NCBI GenBank assembly: GCA_937957845.1
Contig: CALGOD010000377.1
Coordinates: forward strand, 1-9,510
Origin: an uncultured Nocardiopsis sp.
Lineage (GTDB): Bacteria; Actinomycetota; Actinomycetes; Streptosporangiales; Streptosporangiaceae
Length of the DNA stretch: 9,510 nucleotides
Reading direction: 5' to 3'
Shown one piece after another: positions 1-7,200 of the stretch. The notes under the pieces were generated by a model. That model was not told where the DNA came from. It worked only from the letters and a program-made list of their open reading frames with translations, and made no database searches. Positions within the stretch are counted from its first letter, which is position 1. Every line of letters begins with the position of its first letter. The position numbers were made by a program, and so were the translations under genes.

Positions 1-51
1 GTCGTGTAGGGAAAGAGTGTAGATCTCGGTGGTCGCCGTATCATTAAAAAA
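1..51 (-). other. Illumina adapter contamination (P5/TruSeq universal) plus A-run
   Basis: Read on the minus strand, bases 45 down to 1 match the first 45 bases of the Illumina TruSeq universal adapter (starting AATGATACGG and ending CTACACGAC) at 45 of 45 positions. On the plus strand the adapter end (CATT, 42-45) runs into six A residues (46-51). That is the usual pattern when a read passes through the whole adapter and off the end of the template. This is a sequencing artefact in the assembly, not genomic sequence. The adapter identity is from memory but exact along its full length. Confidence 0.97.
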
Positions 52-598
52 GGGGCGGCGGACGAGTGGAGTGGGGAGGCGTGTGTGGAAGGGGGTGTGT
101 GGTCGCGGGTCGTGGGGGGGGAGTGCGGGGGGGGCGGGGGGCGCTGGCGCGGGGCGCCGCGTGGGCGGCCCTGTAGCCGCTGTGGTAGACGGGCTCCTCC
201 TCAAGGCGCTCCTGCCCACGCGCCCCGGACTGCCAGCCCGCGGTCAGGCCGTAGATCGCGATGACGCTCAGTGCGAGGGTCACCAAAGACCACATCGGCA
301 TCGCCGCGACGAAGCCGATCTGGGCGATGACGTTGAGGGCCGCGAGCAGAAGGGCGACGCCGCGCGCCGCCACATGTTGGGTCATCAGGGTCAGGGCGGC
401 CACGATCAGGGCCACGCCCAGCACGCCGAGCAGGCCGCTCCAGGCGTTGTACTCCCACAGGAGCAGGTCCATGCTCCCCGTCGTGTAGAAGATGGGCTGG
501 TAGAGCGCCACCATCCCCTGGATGATGTTGATCACTCCGGCGATGATCAGCAAGGTGGCGGAGAAGTACTGCCATCCGTTGGCTTTCTGCGTGAGCAT
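44..598 (-). CDS. DUF7144-type four-helix membrane protein, C-terminus artefactual
   Basis: A small integral membrane protein of unknown function, resembling the actinobacterial DUF7144 family. ATG at 598 is preceded by AAGGAG five bases upstream. Four hydrophobic segments lie at residues about 11-33, 52-72, 79-98 and 101-121, with WQYFSATLLIIAGVINIIQG near the N-terminus, typical of the family. After about residue 125 there is a charged tail (RGQERLEEEPVYHSGYR). Residues from about 147 to 184 are a Pro/Arg/Thr-rich string that coincides with the G-rich artefact. The TAA stop (44-46) is made of two adapter bases and one base of the A-run. The true protein therefore probably ends elsewhere, and its genuine 3' end is missing here. 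The gene is transcribed away from the regulator at 826 and shares a 227-bp upstream region with it. Function cannot be assigned. Confidence 0.8.
   Translation of the reverse strand: MLTQKANGWQYFSATLLIIAGVINIIQGMVALYQPIFYTTGSMDLLLWEYNAWSGLLGVLGVALIVAALTLMTQHVAARGVALLLAALNVIAQIGFVAAMPMWSLVTLALSVIAIYGLTAGWQSGARGQERLEEEPVYHSGYRAAHAAPRASAPRPPRTPPPRPATTHPLPHTPPHSTRPPPLF
52..165. other. G-rich low-quality read-through sequence, probably not genomic
   Basis: Directly after the adapter and A-run the plus strand becomes almost purely G with some T, C and A, including runs of eight G (114-121), eight G (127-134) and six G (136-141). Ordinary high-GC actinomycete DNA balances G and C, but this stretch has very few C. 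Base calls made after template ends typically look like this. Normal composition resumes at about 160-190. The exact join to real genomic DNA cannot be placed by eye, so the right boundary given here is approximate. Confidence 0.75.
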
Positions 599-770
599 GT
601 CGGCTCCTTCCCGGCCGCCGGGGCCTTCGGTCGCGCTTCGGGACGGGGAAGCGGCGGCTTCCGGTGTCCCCCACGGACCGTGATCCGCGCGCCTCGTCTT
701 TCATCATCGACCTCACCGGGTCAGCGGCACTTCATCGATGTCTTCGGATCCGGCAAAGCCATGGATCCCG

Positions 771-782
771 CACCTGTAGGTG
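771..782. promoter_or_regulatory. Short inverted repeat upstream of the winged-helix regulator
   Basis: CACCT-GT-AGGTG forms 5-bp arms around a 2-bp centre. It sits just ahead of the stronger overlapping palindromes at 786-800. A second oddity nearby is a pair of GGATCC sites (746-751 and 763-768) around GGC-AAA-GCC. These may be further regulator sites or chance, and the evidence is symmetry only. Confidence 0.25.
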
Positions 783-785
783 TGG

Positions 786-800
786 AATTACGTAATTACG
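786..800. promoter_or_regulatory. Overlapping palindromes, candidate operator of the regulator operon
   Basis: Two perfect palindromes overlap here: AATTACGTAATT (786-797) and CGTAATTACG (791-800). Together they also make a direct repeat of ATTACG with an 8-bp period. Such AT-rich symmetry stands out in very GC-rich DNA and lies 26 bp or more before the regulator's start. It overlaps the -35 position of a possible promoter (TTACGT 788-793, 17 bp, TAAAGT 811-816). This is where an autorepressing winged-helix protein would bind; the assignment to that protein is inference. Confidence 0.5.
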
Positions 801-816
801 GAAAAGTCTGTAAAGT
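788..816 (+). promoter_or_regulatory. Possible promoter of the regulator-serine hydrolase operon
   Basis: TTACGT (788-793) and TAAAGT (811-816) are separated by 17 bp. The -10 fits the TANNNT pattern, while the -35 is poor. Transcription would begin near 822-824, almost at the start codon, making the message leaderless or nearly so. Because a GGAG lies at 817-820, a longer leader from an unseen upstream promoter is equally possible. Confidence 0.3.
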
Positions 817-825
817 GGAGATGTG

Positions 826-1350
826 ATGGAACGGACGACCGAGCAGCGACTGGCGGATCTGGAGGCGCGGATCGCCGCGCTGGAGGACGCCGCGGTGCGG
901 GAGCCGGCTCCTCCCGGCGAGGCCGAGGGGGCGTCCGGCGACGTGTTCTTCGCGCTCAACGCCCTGCGCGCGCACGCCACCGGGCGCGGTGGCGTGGTCT
1001 TCGCCGGGATCGTCCGGGACGAGGAGGGCGAGGATGCGCTGGAGTGGCAGCAGGGACTCCCAGTCGAACGACTGGCGAACGCCGACTGGTCCCGCATGGC
1101 CACCGCCCTCGACGCCCTGGGCAACCCGGTCCGCCTCCAGGTGCTGCACGCCGTCTGGGAAGGCACCAGAACCGTCGCCGAACTGGTCGAACGCTCCGGC
1201 TTCGGCACCACCGGCCAGATCTACCACCACGTCAACCACCTGGTCGCCGCAGGATGGCTCACCACCCTCCGGCGCGGCCACTACACCATTCCCCCCGAGC
1301 GCGTCGTCCCCCTGCTCGTCATCCTGACCGCGGCGGGCGGCGCGCCCTAG
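826..1350 (+). CDS. ArsR-like winged helix-turn-helix transcriptional regulator
   Basis: A 174-residue DNA-binding protein. Residues 1-24 (TTEQRLADLEARIAALED) look like a short coiled coil, suited to dimerisation. A middle segment of about 60 residues is unassigned. Residues about 92-155 form a winged helix-turn-helix: ALDALGNPVRLQVLHAVWEG, then TVAELVERSGFGTTGQIYHHVNHL as the recognition region, then a wing (WLTTLRRGHYTIP). The pattern is ArsR-like, but I see no paired metal-binding cysteines (there are none in the protein), so a metal sensor is unlikely. ATG at 826 is preferred for GGAG at 817-820; an adjacent in-frame GTG at 823 is the alternative. The stop is 17 bp before the serine hydrolase start, so the two are probably co-transcribed. 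It most likely controls its own operon through the palindromes at 786-800. The ligand or signal is unknown. Confidence 0.85.
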   Translation: MERTTEQRLADLEARIAALEDAAVREPAPPGEAEGASGDVFFALNALRAHATGRGGVVFAGIVRDEEGEDALEWQQGLPVERLANADWSRMATALDALGNPVRLQVLHAVWEGTRTVAELVERSGFGTTGQIYHHVNHLVAAGWLTTLRRGHYTIPPERVVPLLVILTAAGGAP

Positions 1351-1367
1351 AGAAGGGAAAGTCCGTG

Positions 1368-2441
1368 ATGAGACCCGCACCCTGGACCATCGTCGTCGCC
1401 TGCGCGGCGGCCGCGCTGGTCATCGCCGTCGGGGTCGCCGCGCGGCCTCTGGTGCCGTCCCTGTCGGAAGAGGAGAGCGGGGATCCCGGCCTCCTGGCCC
1501 AGGTGCGTCCCCTACTGTCCGAGGGCGTCCACGACCGGGTCGGCGTCGTGGAGATCGACGGCGAGCACACCCGCTTCGCCCACTTCGGCGCCGACGACCA
1601 CACCGACTACGAGATCGGGTCGATCACCAAGACGATGACCGGTGCACTGCTCGCCGAGGCCGTCGAGCGGGGCGAGGTCACCGAGGACACCGCTCTGGGC
1701 GACCTGGTCGACCTCGACGGGGCCCCGGCCGCCGACGTGACCCTGGCCGAGCTGGCTAGCCACCGTTCGGGGCTGCCCAGGCTGCCCGGCCGAGTGTCCG
1801 ACCAGATCACCGGGGGCCTGGCCTCCGCCCTGGGCCGTGATCCCTACCGCCACGACCACGACACGCTGGTCGCACAGGTCGCCGCCGCCGAACCGTCCGG
1901 CCGCGGCGAGTCCCGCTACTCCAACCTGGGCACGGCCGTCCTGGGCCTTGCGCTGGCCGAGGCCGCGGGGACCGACTACGCCACCCTGCTGCGCGAGAGA
2001 CTGCTCGACCCCCTGGACATGGAGGAGACCTTCCTGCCCGCCTCCGAGACCGACCTCCCCGAGGAGGCGACCATGGGGTACAGCGAACGCGGACGACGGG
2101 CCGACCCCTGGCTGGCCCAGGCCTACGCCCCCGCGGGCGGAGTCCGCTCCACCCCCGCCGACATGGAACGCTACGCCCGCGCACTGCTGGAGGGGGACGC
2201 GCCGGGGGCCGAGGCCATGGAACCGCGCTGGGACGACGGCCAGGGCGGGCGGATCGGGTTCGCCTGGGTCGTCGACGAGTACGGCGGTACCGAGGTCACC
2301 TGGCACAACGGGGGAACGGGAGGATTCTCCTCCATGATCGCCCTGGACAGGGAGAGCGAACGCGCGGTGGTCATGCTCGGCAACACCACCACCGGGTTGG
2401 AGCTCCCGGCGCTGGAGCTGCTGACGGGAGAGGAGTCCTGA
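1368..2441 (+). CDS. Membrane-anchored serine hydrolase, class C beta-lactamase/DD-peptidase (S12) family
   Basis: A 357-residue penicillin-recognising-type enzyme. Residues 7-25 (TIVVACAAAALVIAVGVAA) form an uncleaved anchor or signal peptide, placing the domain outside the membrane. The family triad is visible: SxxK as S85-I-T-K88 (YEIGSITKTMTG), Y184-S-N186 (YxN), and H313-N-G-G-T-G-G in place of KTG, as in class C/S12 enzymes. LxELxSHRSGLPRLP at 126-140 is also typical. Substrate is not predictable: D-Ala-D-Ala peptides, an ester or another amide are all possible, and such proteins are often not true beta-lactamases. AAGGGA at 1353-1358 precedes ATG 1368; in-frame GTG 1365 is an alternative start. 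It follows the winged-helix regulator and overlaps the next gene by one base (stop TGA/start ATG at 2441), showing translational coupling. Confidence 0.9.
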   Translation: MRPAPWTIVVACAAAALVIAVGVAARPLVPSLSEEESGDPGLLAQVRPLLSEGVHDRVGVVEIDGEHTRFAHFGADDHTDYEIGSITKTMTGALLAEAVERGEVTEDTALGDLVDLDGAPAADVTLAELASHRSGLPRLPGRVSDQITGGLASALGRDPYRHDHDTLVAQVAAAEPSGRGESRYSNLGTAVLGLALAEAAGTDYATLLRERLLDPLDMEETFLPASETDLPEEATMGYSERGRRADPWLAQAYAPAGGVRSTPADMERYARALLEGDAPGAEAMEPRWDDGQGGRIGFAWVVDEYGGTEVTWHNGGTGGFSSMIALDRESERAVVMLGNTTTGLELPALELLTGEES

Positions 2442-2824
2442 TGGACCCGCTGACCCTGTTGCCCTACGCCGTGGCGTTGTTCCTCAACGGGGCGTGCGCC
2501 CTGAGCGCGCTCGGTCTCCTTCTGAGGTCCTGGCGGGACAGGGGCCGACACCGACTCCTGGATCGCTGGGACGCGTCGGCCAGGACGGTCGACACCCTCT
2601 TCTGGCTGCTGTTGGCGCTGCTGCTGACCCAGTGGACGCTCCTTCCCGTGGCGGTGTGGTATTCGGTCCTGGCCCTGACGGCGGCGTCCGTCGCGTCCGC
2701 GGTGCTGCGCTGGCCGTCTCTGCCCGCACGGGCACAGGACCGGAAGGCGACCGTCCGCCGCGTGTCCGCGATCGGCACGCTCATCGTCCTCATGACCTTG
2801 GTCGCCGTCCTCCTCCTCACCTGA
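2441..2824 (+). CDS. Small four-helix membrane protein, function unknown
   Basis: A 127-residue hydrophobic protein with probable transmembrane segments at residues about 5-28, 50-68, 69-90 and 108-127. Basic loops lie between segments one and two (RSWRDRGRHRLLDRWD) and three and four (ARAQDRKATVRR), which suggests both are cytoplasmic. No enzymatic motif is visible and I do not recognise a named family. Its ATG shares a base with the TGA of the serine hydrolase, so the two are almost certainly made together. It may work with that extracytoplasmic enzyme at the membrane, but that rests only on gene order. AGGAGG for the next reading frame begins 3 bases after its stop codon. Confidence 0.75.
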   Translation: MDPLTLLPYAVALFLNGACALSALGLLLRSWRDRGRHRLLDRWDASARTVDTLFWLLLALLLTQWTLLPVAVWYSVLALTAASVASAVLRWPSLPARAQDRKATVRRVSAIGTLIVLMTLVAVLLLT

Positions 2825-2840
2825 TGAGGAGGTCCCCCGG

Positions 2841-3254
2841 ATGAGAAGGCCGCACCGACCGAGGAGGCGACCAGCGGGTGACAGAGGGGAGGACGGTGGG
2901 ACCAGGATCCGAATGGGCGTGGCCGCCTTCGCGCGTGACCACGTTCTGCACGGGGACGACGCCTACGCCGGACCGTTCGACCGGTACCGCGACATCGAAC
3001 GCGACCAGGGGCTCACGGCGTCCTTCCAGGGACGCGGCATCGACGTCCCGGTGCCGTACATGATGGGGGACAGGGACACGGCCCAGGCCATGCGTGGAGT
3101 CCCCGAGCCGGTCGAGGCCCTGCCCGGGATCGTGCCGAGGCCGCGCGCCGGCACGGTCCTGCCCGGCCGCGGCCACTGGACCCGGCAGGAACACCCGAGG
3201 AGGTCAACGCCCCACTGTCGGACCTTCCTCGCCCATCTGAAGGAGGACGGCTGA
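2841..3254 (+). pseudogene. Decayed epoxide-hydrolase-type alpha/beta hydrolase (C-terminal remnant)
   Basis: The reading frame has a strong ribosome site (AGGAGG 2827-2832, 8 bp before ATG 2841) but encodes only part of an enzyme. Residues about 1-25 are an Arg-rich string unlike any domain. Residues about 30-137 resemble the last third of epoxide-hydrolase-like alpha/beta hydrolases: FDRYRDIERD, then VPVPYMMGDRD with the likely acid D79, then LPGRGHWTRQEHP with the catalytic His H112. The nucleophile elbow and the N-terminal half are missing. Bases 3197-3223 are out of frame: shifted by one, they read EEVNAPLSD, the family's expected continuation after GHWxQQExP. Frame 0 then resumes at FLAHLK. 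One base was therefore lost near 3196 and one gained near 3223. A catalytically dead remnant is most likely. It ends 6 bp from the convergent sirtuin gene. Confidence 0.7.
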
Positions 3255-3260
3255 ACGGGG

Positions 3261-4124
3261 CTATTCCACCGCGTGAGGGCTGCGGGTGTAGGCCGAGACC
3301 AGGGCGGTCAGTACCTGGGAGCAGCCCGCGTCGACGGTGAGGGCGGCGACGTCGTCGGCCCGGGTCCGACCCCGGTTGAGGACCACCACCGGCTTGCCCT
3401 GCTCCACCGCGCGCTTGACGTAGCGCCGCCCCGAGAAGACGGTCAGGGAGGAGCCGATCACCAACAGCGACTCCGCCTCGTCCACCATGGCGTAGCCCTC
3501 CATCACCCGCGCCTTGGGCACGTTCTCCCCGAAGTAGACGATGTCGGGTTTGAGCATGCCGCCGCACGAGTCGCAGTCGGCCACCCGGAACCCCTCGGTG
3601 GAGGCCAGGACCGCGTCGGCGTCGGGGGCGATCTCCACGTCGGGCACCGCGTCGGCGAAGTCGGGGTTGAGCGCGCTCAGGCGCTCGGCCAGGACCGCCC
3701 GGGGGACCACGGACGAACAGGCCAGACAGATCACACGATCGTAGCGGCCATGCAGGTCGATCACCCGTCTGCTGCCCGCCACCTCGTGCAGGGTGTCCAC
3801 GTTCTGCGTGATGATCCCCGTCAGGGGACCACGTTCCTCAAGGGCCGCCAGCGCGCGATGGCCGTCGTTGGGCAGGGTCCTGTGCACGTGGCGCCACCCC
3901 ACGTGGTTGCGGGCCCAGTAGTGGCGCCGAAAGGCCGCGTCGCCCACGAACTGCTGGTAGGTCATCGGTGTGCGCGGCGGTGAGTCGGGGCCGCGGTAGT
4001 CGGGGATACCCGAGTCGGTGGACACCCCCGCCCCGGTCAGCGCGACCACGGGTCCCTCACCGAGGGTCTCGCGGATCCGGGCGGCCAGGGCCGCGCAGTC
4101 GTCGGCGTCGAACGAGTTCCTCAC
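3261..4124 (-). CDS. Class II (SIRT4-like) NAD-dependent protein deacylase, Sir2 family
   Basis: A 287-residue sirtuin that uses NAD to remove acyl groups from lysines (or to ADP-ribosylate) in the cytoplasm. The Rossmann signature GAGVSTDSGIPDYRGP is at residues 31-46, TQNVDTLH at 106-113 and the catalytic His is H125 in DLHGRYDR. The zinc cysteines are C133, C136, C184 and C187, and GSSL is at 224-227. The STxSGIPDYR signature, HYWARNHVGW (68-77) and LKPDIVYFGE (191-200) match my memory of human SIRT4, which is class II, better than the class III (SIRT5/CobB) types. GTG at 4124 is the only start ahead of the NAD site. AAGG lies directly against it with no spacing. TACCCT (4136-4131 on this strand) could be a -10 for a leaderless message. 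The gene is codirectional with pyc and 106 bp downstream of it. Confidence 0.93.
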   Translation of the reverse strand: MRNSFDADDCAALAARIRETLGEGPVVALTGAGVSTDSGIPDYRGPDSPPRTPMTYQQFVGDAAFRRHYWARNHVGWRHVHRTLPNDGHRALAALEERGPLTGIITQNVDTLHEVAGSRRVIDLHGRYDRVICLACSSVVPRAVLAERLSALNPDFADAVPDVEIAPDADAVLASTEGFRVADCDSCGGMLKPDIVYFGENVPKARVMEGYAMVDEAESLLVIGSSLTVFSGRRYVKRAVEQGKPVVVLNRGRTRADDVAALTVDAGCSQVLTALVSAYTRSPHAVE

Positions 4125-4185
4125 CCTTCGAGGGTATGCGCCGCACCGATACGGGTGCGTCCCGGCCCCGGCCGTACGCGCAGGT

Positions 4186-4214
4186 GGGGCGGGCCCCGGC
4201 GAGGGGCCCGCCCC
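4186..4214 (-). terminator. Perfect 12-bp hairpin after pyruvate carboxylase
   Basis: GGGGCGGGCCCC (4186-4197) and GGGGCCCGCCCC (4203-4214) are exact reverse complements around a 5-base loop. It starts 16 bp beyond the pyc stop codon on the minus strand. No T-run follows on either strand, which is common for actinomycete terminators. It should stop or attenuate transcription between pyc and the sirtuin gene. Confidence 0.8.
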
Positions 4215-4230
4215 GAAAGAAGAGGGTCGG

Positions 4231-7200
4231 TCAGCCGAGGCAGACCAGCAGGTCGCCGCCCTCCACCTTCTGGACCGGGTCGATCGCCACCCGGGTGACG
4301 CGCCCGGACACGGGCGCGGTGATGGCGGCCTCCATCTTCATCGCCTCGATGGTGGCCACCGTCTCCCCGGCCTCCACCTCGTCGCCCTTGGAGACCGTGA
4401 GGGTGACCGCGCCGGCGAAGGGGGCCGCGACCTGTCCCGGGTCGTCGCGGTCGGCCTTCTCCGCCGCCTTCACCTGGGAGGCCAGAGCGTGGTCGCGGAT
4501 CTGCAGCGGACGCAACTGGTCGTTGAGCGTGGCCATCACGGTGCGGATCCCGCGCTCGTCGGCCTCGCCCACGGCCTCCAGTTGGATGAGCAGCCGCACG
4601 CCCGGGGACAGGTCCACCGAGTACTCCTCGCCCGCGCGCAGACCGTAGAAGAAGTCGGCGCTGGAGAGCACACTGGTGTCGCCGTAGGCGGCCCGGTGCT
4701 CCTCGAACTCCTTCGTCGGGCCGGGGAAGAGCAGTCGGTTGAGGGTGGTCCGCCTGTCCTTGGCCAGCCCCTCGCGGTCCTGCTCGCTCAGCTCCTGGGT
4801 GGCGCGGGCCTCGGAGCGGCCCTGTAGGGCCCGGGTGCGGAACGGCTCCGGCCACCCGCCCGGAGGCACACCCAGCTCACCGCGCAGGAAGCCCACCACC
4901 GAGTCCGGGACGTCGAAGCGCCCGGGGTCGGCCTCGAAGTCGGCCGGGGACACCCCCGCGCCCACCAGGTGCAGCGCCAGGTCGCCCACCACCTTGGAGG
5001 AGGGGGTGACCTTCACCAGACGGCCGAGCATCCGGTCGGCGGCGGCGTACATCGCCTCCACCTCCTCGAAGTGGTCGCCCAGTCCCAGCGCGACCGCCTG
5101 CGTGCGCAGGTTGGACAGCTGTCCGCCCGGGATCTCGTGGTGGTACACCCGCCCGGTGGGGGCGGACAGCCCCGCCTCGAAGGGCGCGTAGACCCGGCGG
5201 ACCGACTCCCAGTACGGCTCCAACTCGTTGACCGCGTCCAGGCTGAGCCCGGTGGAGCGCTCGGAGTGGTCGAAGGCGGCGACGATCGCCGACAGCGACG
5301 GCTGGGAGGTGGTGCCCGCCATCGAGGCGACCGCGCCGTCCACCGCGTCCGCCCCGGCCTCAGCGGCCGCCAGGTAGGTGGCCAGCTGCCCACCCGTGGT
5401 GTCGTGGGTGTGGACGTGCACGGGCAGGTCGAACTCGCGACGCAGCGCCGAGATCAGCTTGGCCGCGGCAGGGGCGCGCAGCAGTCCGGCCATGTCCTTG
5501 ACGGCGAGCACGTGCGCGCCCGCCTCGACGATCTTCTCGGCCAGCTTCAGGTAGTAGTCCAGGGTGTAGAGCTTCTCACCGGGGTCGGACAGGTCCGCGG
5601 TGTAGCACAGCGCCACCTCGGCCACCGAAGTGCCGGTCTCGCGCACCGCCTCGATCGCCGGGCGCATCTGCTCGACGTCGTTGAGCGCGTCGAAGATGCG
5701 GAAGATGTCCACGCCCGTGGCCGCGGCCTCCTGCACGAACGCGTTGGTGACCTCGGTGGGATAGGGGGTGTAGCCCACCGTGTTACGGCCGCGCAGAAGC
5801 ATCTGCAGGCAGATGTTGGGCACGGCCTCGCGCAACGCGGCCAGGCGCTCCCAGGGGTCCTCGGCCAGGAAACGCAGGGCCACGTCGTAGGTGGCCCCAC
5901 CCCAGGCCTCGAGGGACAGCAGCTCGGGCAGGGTGTGCGCGACCGTGGGGGCCACCGCCAGCAGGTCCTTGGTACGCACCCGGGTGGCCAGCAGGGACTG
6001 GTGGGCGTCACGGAAGGTCGTGTCGGTCACACCGAGGTTCGGCGACTCGCGCAGCCACCTCGCGAAACCCTCCGGACCCAGTTCGGCCAGACGCTGGCGG
6101 GACCCCGGCGGCGGCGAACCCACCTCGGGCAGCGCCGGCAGCTTCGTGGCCGGGTCCACCAACTGGGGGCGTTCCCCGTGCGGCTTGTTCACCGTCACGT
6201 CGGCCAGGTAGGTCAACAGTCGGGTGCCACGGTCGGCGGAGGGTCGCGCGGTCAGAAGATGGGGGCGCTCCTCGATGAAGGAGGTGGTGACGCGTCCCGC
6301 CTGGAAGTCGGGGTCGTCCAGCACCGCCTGCAGGAAGGGGATGTTCGTGGCGACGCTGCGGATGCGGAACTCGGTCACGGCCCGGCGCGCGCGGTTGACC
6401 GCCGTGGCCAGGTCCCGGCCCCGGCAGGTCAGCTTCACCAGCAGGGAGTCGAAGTGCGGGCTGATCTCGGTGCCCGCGGCCGACGTCCCACCGTCCAGGC
6501 GGATGCCCGAACCTCCGGGGGAGCGGTAGGCGCTGATGATCCCGGTGTCGGGTCGGAAGTCGTTGGCGGGGTCCTCGGTGGTGATGCGGCATTGCAGCGC
6601 GGCACCGCGAATGTAGATGTCCTCCTGGGCTATGCCGAGGTCGGACAGGGTCTCGCCGGCGGCGATGCGCAGCTGCGACTGCACCAGGTCCACGTCGGTG
6701 ATCTCCTCGGTCACCGTGTGCTCGACCTGGATGCGCGGGTTCATCTCGATGAAGACGTGGCTGCCGTCCGCGCCGACCAGGAACTCGACCGTGCCCGCGT
6801 TGCGGTAGCCGATCCTGCGGGCGAAGCGCACCGCGTCGTCGCAGATGCGCTCGCGCAGGGCCGGGTCCAGGTTGGGCGCGGGGGCCAGCTCGATGACCTT
6901 TTGGTGGCGCCTTTGCAGCGAGCAGTCACGCTCGTAGAGGTGGACGACGCCGCCCTGGCCGTCGGCGAGGATCTGCACCTCGATGTGGCGGGGGTCGACC
7001 ACGGCCCGTTCCAGGAACATGGTGGCGTCACCGAAGGCGGAGGAGGCCTCGCGCATGGCGGCCTCGACCGCCTCGCGCAGCTGCTCCGGTCCGGCGACAC
7101 GGCGCATGCCGCGACCACCGCCACCGGCGACGGCCTTGACGAACAGCGGGAAGCCGATCCGCTCGGCGTCGGCCAGCAGGGTCTCGACGTCGTCGGAGGG

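Noticed and set aside
114..154. Four G-tracts that could fold as a G-quadruplex
   Set aside because: They lie in the stretch following an adapter and A-run, and are best explained as sequencing noise rather than natural DNA.
780..1367. Long upstream extension of the serine hydrolase reading frame
   Set aside because: The extension overlaps the regulator gene in another frame, is Arg/Gly-rich without domain character, and the ribosome site and signal anchor place the start at 1368 (or 1365).
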